Source: Marasmius tenuissimus
Taxonomy: Eukaryota; Basidiomycota; Agaricomycetes; Agaricales; Marasmiaceae
DNA length: 64,000 nt
Assembly (NCBI GenBank): GCA_029532415.1
Contig: JAQOTA010000064.1
Location: forward strand, 62,001 to 126,000
Reading direction: 5' to 3'
Shown: positions 58,604 through 64,000 of the stretch, piece by piece
How the letters are laid out: every line of letters starts with the position of its first letter
Position numbering within the stretch: position 1 is the stretch's first letter
The notes under the pieces: model-generated
The model's database searches: none
Seen by the model: the letters and a program-made list of their open reading frames with translations, nothing else
What the model was told of the DNA's origin: nothing
Position numbers and translations under genes: made by a program

Positions 58604-59128
58604 CAGGCTGTGACCAAAATCGAACAAAAACTGTTTATTCATAAGAGCATTGCTGCATTCTGGCCTTGATTATTCTCATGAAAGGGATCACCACCCGGCG
58701 AGACTGGCTTAGCCCCGGGTCTGGCCTCTGGTCAATGGTTCTTGCACCTCCCTTTTGAGCCTGGACCTCCCTGGGGCTGATACCTATCTTTCTCTTTGTA
58801 GTGACAAGGGGCACCTTTGACAGAACTGTGGTTTTTAAATGCCGTGCAGCATTGGCCCTCCTACAAGACCTCCCGTACCTTCGGCACACCCATTTGTAGT
58901 TGCCCAGTATGGTGATCAGTACTTGAAGCACAAAGAAGCACAACAATGCGGATAAGTGAATGGAGAATTGACGATAAGCTATATCAGAAAGATCACGTGA
59001 CATGATTACCCTTTTATAGTTTATCAGCCCCTTTCCTTACACTTAGACCCCCGCGTCTTTCCGGCATAACATCTTCCCATCTGCTCTTTCCACTTCCCTG
59101 GACCCGACGTTTCATAGCCTCTACAAAC

Positions 59129-59528
59129 TGTTGAACCCTGAATTAGAACAACTGTATAACAGTGCAATAAATGTGGTGGCTTCTGAAAGTACATAAGGGG
59201 ACACAAATGATGAGCCGGCATAACACCTAGCACAGAGGACTACAACATGGCTACACTACTACTTACCAGAGAGGAGTTTAGAGATATAGAGGCGAGATGT
59301 AGAAGCTCAGACACACTGTAGATTCAGGTAGAGAACTACGAGCTTATATACATGTAGAGACAATAGAACTACTATATAGGGACGACAATAGAAATTGTAC
59401 ATATGAGCATAATGAACAATGAAGAATAGAACAATAGCAAATGCATTGTCCCGCATAATACAATGGCGGGAAGTATGAACCGGGACTTCGGATATACCGG
59501 GATCTAATTATAGTCCATGGATTCAACA
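59129..59528 (-). repeat. 3' LTR of Ty1/copia element
   Basis: 400 bp bounded by perfect 7-bp inverted ends (TGTTGAA at 59129, TTCAACA ending at 59528). It directly abuts a purine-rich tract (GCGAGGGGG on the minus strand, 59529-59540) next to the end of the pol frame. The left flank CAAAC (59124-59128) is a candidate 5-bp target duplication, but its partner lies outside the window. Confidence 0.87.
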
Positions 59529-59544
59529 CACCCCCTCGCTAAGT

Positions 59545-60986
59545 GCAGCTGAAAAGCGCATCTGAGCGAATCAAGTGGACAAATAGAATTCAAGTCCAAG
59601 GTGATCTCTGAACTGTAAGAACTTCTCATGTCCAAGATTCTTTGTAAACCTGTTTGCGGGATTATAGACTCCTTCGATGAAGAACAATTCCACTTTACCA
59701 TCTTCAACACACGATTGAATATAATGATATCAAATATCAATGTGCTTGGTTCAGCGTTCTTGAACCGGATTAGACGCAATGAAGATAGAGCCCTGATTGT
59801 CTCTGCAGATTGGAATAGGACCTAAGTCGATTCCAAGTTCAGAAAGTAGCGATCTTATCCAGGAAGCTTGATGACTGCAATCCGACAGTGCCATATACTC
59901 AGCTTCAGTGGAAGAAAGAGCTACAGTCTTCTGGGCGTGTGATTGCCACAAGAAGATGCCACCTGCTAACTTGAAGAAGTAGCCAGTGATCGAACGGCGT
60001 CTGATAGGATCGGCAGCCCAATCCGAGTCTGTGAACGCAAGAAGACCTCCATCAGAGTCACCATTGTAGACAAGTGAATAATCTGATGTGCCAGCTAGAT
60101 AGCAGCAGATATACAGAGCTTTATTGAGGTGTTCCTTTGTTGGATTAGAAGAGAACTGGGAAAGCTTTGTAACTGCATAGGCAATATCAGGACGTGTGCC
60201 CAGCATAATGTACAGAAGCGACCCAATCACAGACTGGAATCTGGAGCGAATGGCAGGATTAACTGGACCATCATTGGGAGTTGGCACATAGCCAGCAGGT
60301 AAGGGCATAGGAGCACCTTTTGCATTCTGCATCCCAAAACGTTCAAGGACTTTCTTCAGATAATCCTTCTGGTCAATCATGATCTTATTGCCTTCGCGAC
60401 GAATGCTCATGCAGAGAAACTCACTAGCATCACCCATATTGCGGCATTCCCATCAAGCCATGAACTCAGCTTTCTTCTTATCAACAAAAGCTTTGTTGGG
60501 ACCCATGAAGAGTGCATTGTCAACATATATGATCGCATACACAACTTCACCACTCTTTGGATCTTTGCAGATGAAGAGTCCAGCATCAGAAGTCAGGTGT
60601 TTGAAGCCTAGTACTTCCATGGACGAGCTGAGGGTTCACCACCACTCAAGGGCAGCTTGCTTCAGTCCATATAATGCACGACGCAGGCGTAGTACCTTAC
60701 GTTCTTGGCCCTTGACTTTGAAGCCTTCGGGTTGTTCCATGTAAATCTCCTCAACAAGATCGCCATAAAGAAAGGCGTTCTTAACATCAACAGAGGTGAT
60801 GTACCAGTTCTTGAGAGCTGTGAGAGCAAGCATCACACGAACAGTCTCATAACAAACAACTGGTGAGAAGATCTCATCGAAGTCTACACCTTTGACTTGA
60901 GAGAAACCCTTGGCAACAAGTCTCGCTTTCTTGCGACCATTCGACTTAACGTCGAAGACCCATCTATTTCTGATGGCTTTGTGACC
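59545..60986 (-). pseudogene. copia reverse transcriptase and RNase H
   Basis: The RT motif DVKNAFLYGDL is near 60800-60770. The catalytic box reads YVDN (about 60520) where active elements have YVDD, so a catalytic Asp is lost. RNase H has FTDSDWAADP (about 60030) and STEAEYMALSDC (about 59900). In-frame TGA stops lie at 60636-60638, 60453-60455, 59751-59753 and 59730-59732. The frame ends at LGLEFYL just before the LTR. Confidence 0.85.
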
Positions 60987-62789
60987 TTAAGGCAAGTCAC
61001 AGAGTTCGAAGACCTTGCGTTTACGAAGTGCCTCAAGTTCTTTGTGGTAAGTGTTCTTCCATTCCTTCTGTTGCTCGACAGGCAACTTTAGAATATTGCA
61101 GAGTGTCCACTCTCTGATATTAGAGAAATCAGGAGTATCAGACATTGGAAGTGAATCGTGAACTGGAATGGCATTGTTCAACAGGTAAATCATGAATCCT
61201 ACTCCCCTGTCTTGGGTAAGTCTTTCGACTACGCTTTCTTCCTCATGCGACTCAGTGCTTCCACTGGGTTCTGGAGCAGGCGGAGGCGGAAGTGGACCAG
61301 GAATCCCCTTTTTACCACCTTTGCCTTTCCTAGATTGCGAAGAGCTAGGACGATCAACTGGATGTGTAGGTTCTTTATCTCCAGTGATGTTTCTCCAAGT
61401 ATTCTTATTCCCTAAGTCGCGAATAATATCTGAGGGTTTATTTGGGTTCTGCTTTTCCCCAAATATATTACCAGGTTGCGTTGTACCCTTCCGCTGCCTC
61501 GAAGACCGGCGTGGACCATCCGCTGCTGGTGCAGGCGGAGGAATGGCAGGTTCACCTGGAGGTGTCAGAGGACCAGATTGAGGGAGTGGCACATCCCCTC
61601 GCGCAGGGCCACCTGCAGGTTTGTCAACCTGAGGTTCTGATCTCTTAGAAGGTTCGGAGCAACATCTGAGATCTGGTAATGGAGCATCAAAACCGTCATC
61701 ATCAGAGTCTTCATCTTCCGAAGGAATGTTGGGATTTTCACCCAAAGTAAATGGTTCACTACCGACAGGTGTGAAGCCACGAGTTTTGGCATCAGGACAC
61801 TTATTGTATAGCATTTCATCAAATAGTGCAGTGCTACCTTTGAATACGGAATTATTACTTTGCATGAACAGGAAGCCTTTCATCCCATCCTGGTAGCCGA
61901 TGAAAGTCATCAACTCACTACAAGGAGTGAGCTTATTCTTCCTACAATCTTCAGGAATGAAGACGTAGGCTGCACAACCCAATACTTGGAGATGTGAAAC
62001 ATCAGGTGCTTCGCCGTAAAGCATTTCGAACGGAGTTCGCCAGCTCAAATGTTGCACAGGAGTGCGATTGTAGAGGTGAACGGCATGCACATGGCAAAAT
62101 TCCCACCAGGACTGAGGCATACAAGCTTCAAAGCGAAGAGCTTCAGCCTTCTCATGAATAGTCCTGTTGAATTGTTCAGCACGACCGTTTTGTTGTGGTG
62201 TATACAGTATGCTTTGATCCCTTTGGATCCCATACTCTTTCAGTACTGCATTGAACTTATCCCCTTTGTACTCTCCCCCTTCATCGGACATCCAGGTCTT
62301 GACAACAGCATTGAATTGCGTCTTGACCATAGTAAGGAAGTCCCTTAAAGCGGGTACTGCCTTGTCTTTTGTCTTGAGCTTGGAGGTCCAAACATAGGAT
62401 GTGCAGTCATTGAGAAAAGAGATGTAGTACTTGTACCGGTGATATGATTCAGCCGGGTACGGCTTCAAATCTGAATGTATGCGTTCAAACAGTTTAGAAG
62501 CTCTAGTAGTAGAGTTGGGGAATGATTTCTCATGCATCTTGCCTTCAGCACAACCACAACACAGAGGTGTCTTCTTAGTAGGCATTTTAAGGTCAAGTGG
62601 GAAACCTTGCGTATGTTTCCAAGCTTTATTCAGGGCTTTATCCGATGGATGCCCAAAGCGTCTGTGCTCAATATCGTAGTCGACGTTGTAAACGACAGAC
62701 TTGGCCATTAAAACCTCAGCAGATGCTTTCCGCGAGTGTACCCAATAAATGGTTTGACCAGGCATATGAGGGTAGGAAACAAGCGACTG
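60987..62789 (-). pseudogene. copia integrase and connection region
   Basis: Contains the zinc-binding element (HRRFGHPSDKAL then CCGCAEGK) and the integrase core with its acidic triad: Asp in IHSDLK, Asp in MSDEGGEY, Glu in NGRAEQFNRT. A long Pro/Ser/Asp-rich linker and the entry to reverse transcriptase follow. It ends at TAA 60987-60989 inside the conserved region before RT. Confidence 0.85.
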
Positions 62790-64000
62790 TCATTGCTGTG
62801 ATGAGTAGAAGGCTAACTTCTTTGCGTTTCCACGAATTGATAGACCATCTTGAAGGAACTCTCCCATTGATAGTAGACGTATATCCAATTGAGGTATGTA
62901 ATAGACAGGATAGAGACGCGAAACACGCTCAGTAAGTTTCCCGTCATGTCCTTCAATGTTATGCTTAATGAAGACAGTGCCTTTACCCTTGATCTGTATA
63001 GGGTTGCCCTTATTCACAGTATTTATGATAGGACCATCAAGCGATTCATATTCAGCAAAATCATTCATGTCATTCGTGAAATGAGAGGAGGCACCAGAAT
63101 CAAGGAGCCAACCCTGTGTGTTGTTCACACTTTTCTTTCCCTTGCACTGAGTACAACCCACGAAGTGGGTGGAGATAGCATTGCAATATTTTACAAGTGA
63201 TGCCAAATCACTACAACTACAACGTGGACTACTGATACCAACTAATTGGGAGCAGCACTGTAGGTTTGCATCAGTTTGGGAAAGCAGGTCAAGATATGGT
63301 ACTTGCCTGTCATTGTGGAACGATCCGAGAGAGACGTCATCCGGGACGTCCTCAACCCCTGCAGCTTCGGCAATATCGTTGTCAACTTCATTACCGAATA
63401 GAGAGATCATGTCTTCCATACTGTCGTCAGATCCCCAATCCATCTCTTCATCTTCATCAGGATCAGTGCTACGAGAGCGTTTAGAAGAAGTAGAAGAAGG
63501 AGATCCGGTTCCCTCATATCCCTCATCATCCTCCAAAAGACGCTTGGACGAGGACACATGTGGTTGTTCAATGCGATCCTGGAGCACGGACATCATCAAA
63601 TACTGACTGAGATGACTTGAAGCCAGTGAAGGACTGCATGGCAGCCAGGTTCTTCTTGACAGCTGGCTGAGGGACAGTGCTGTTGCAGGACTTGTCCCAG
63701 TGACCAGTGAAGTGAGCTGGGGGCAGTGATCCCATAGCGCGAACAGGAGGGACGCTGGCAATCTCGGCGTGCAAGGAGTTGTTGACTGAGTTCAACGCAA
63801 TACGTTCCCTGTGGTCGGTGATTGAGGATTAAGGATGGATAGGAGCGGGGGAAGCTACGACGGATGCATAGGATGCCAGATGGGAGTGACCATGCGACCG
63901 ATTGTTACCACCAGCGTTGCCAGGACCCTGATGCTGGTTGATACCACTGCAGGTACCACGCTGCTGCTGCTTCTTCTTCTTACCATTATTCTGGTTCGAA
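62790..64000 (-). pseudogene. copia Gag tail and protease region
   Basis: The right part (63568-64000) is a Gln/Gly/His-rich Gag tail with a TAA at 63829-63831. After a frame change near 63590 the frame 63600-62790 carries a charged linker and the aspartic protease motif LLDSGASSHF (about 63110), then the pre-integrase region (RLYPVYYIPQLDIRLLSMGE). It stops with TGA at 62790-62792, in frame with the integrase. Confidence 0.82.

Larger units (their letters stand above)
58106..59128. other. intergenic, two minisatellites and a hydrophobic frame
   Basis: Holds the promoter side of the zinc-finger gene, two short tandem repeats, and a minus frame at 58635-59003 with one hydrophobic stretch and no recognised family. 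Confidence 0.45.
59129..64000 (-). mobile_element. Ty1/copia LTR retrotransposon, decayed, 5' end outside window
   Basis: Read leftward, the order is a Gag tail (63568 to beyond 64000), protease, integrase, reverse transcriptase, RNase H and LTR. Integrase before reverse transcriptase is diagnostic for Ty1/copia. Pol is one reading frame from about 63600 to 59550 broken by six stops. A frame change near 63590 separates the Gag part. Compared with active elements it cannot make a full polyprotein. Confidence 0.92.

Noticed and set aside
58327..58613. Plus-strand frames with repeated peptides (RLWDT, AFMGHS)
   Set aside because: Products of an 18-bp tandem repeat that keeps every frame open; there is no gene context.

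Overview
The window reads as nuclear DNA of a basidiomycete fungus, most likely a mushroom-forming Agaricomycete. Genes are broken by many short GT-AG introns of about 50-70 nt, there are no operons or bacterial signals, all five tRNA genes carry an intron just after position 37, and several protein families are ones I know mainly from Agaricomycetes. Splice structures below were worked out by hand from frame continuity, donor/acceptor motifs and family motifs, so exon edges are models.

Layout. 1-8.3 kb: gene-poor, with an intron-bearing tRNA-Gly, a possible small secreted protein, a single-pass membrane protein (2828-4302), two decayed copies of a 7-transmembrane family (5.9-7.9 kb) and an intron-bearing tRNA-Asn. 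8.5-14.1 kb: a cytochrome P450 (minus) and a large alpha/beta hydrolase (plus). 14.4-18.9 kb: a dead and an apparently intact copy of an uncharacterised Agaricomycete family. 19.7-22.4 kb: a 773-aa orphan protein with a weak MACPF-like signature. 23.8-28.5 kb: an aldo/keto reductase, an unrecognised gene and a GATA zinc-finger regulator. 30.3-33.1 kb: a ferric reductase. 34.7-43.7 kb: a TLDc (Oxr1-like) gene between two inverted tRNA-Glu genes, a 7TM gene, and a degraded duplicate of the tRNA-Glu/TLDc block. 43.8-49.2 kb: a stand-alone adenylate-forming enzyme and a membrane-anchored amidohydrolase. 49.6-54.6 kb: a 993-aa orphan gene plus collapsed remnants of a tandem duplication involving it and the amidohydrolase. 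55.8-58.1 kb: a zinc-finger-like gene and a weaker gene model. 59.1-64 kb: the 3' part of a decayed Ty1/copia retrotransposon, with its 400-bp LTR, running off the right edge.

The enzymes (P450, hydrolase, aldo/keto reductase, ferric reductase, AMP-binding enzyme, amidohydrolase) are scattered among unrelated genes and do not form a convincing biosynthetic cluster. The strongest theme is local duplication followed by decay, seen at four separate places. The least described coding material is the Agaricomycete family at 16.5 kb, the 773-aa protein at 19.7 kb and the 993-aa protein at 51.5-54.6 kb.
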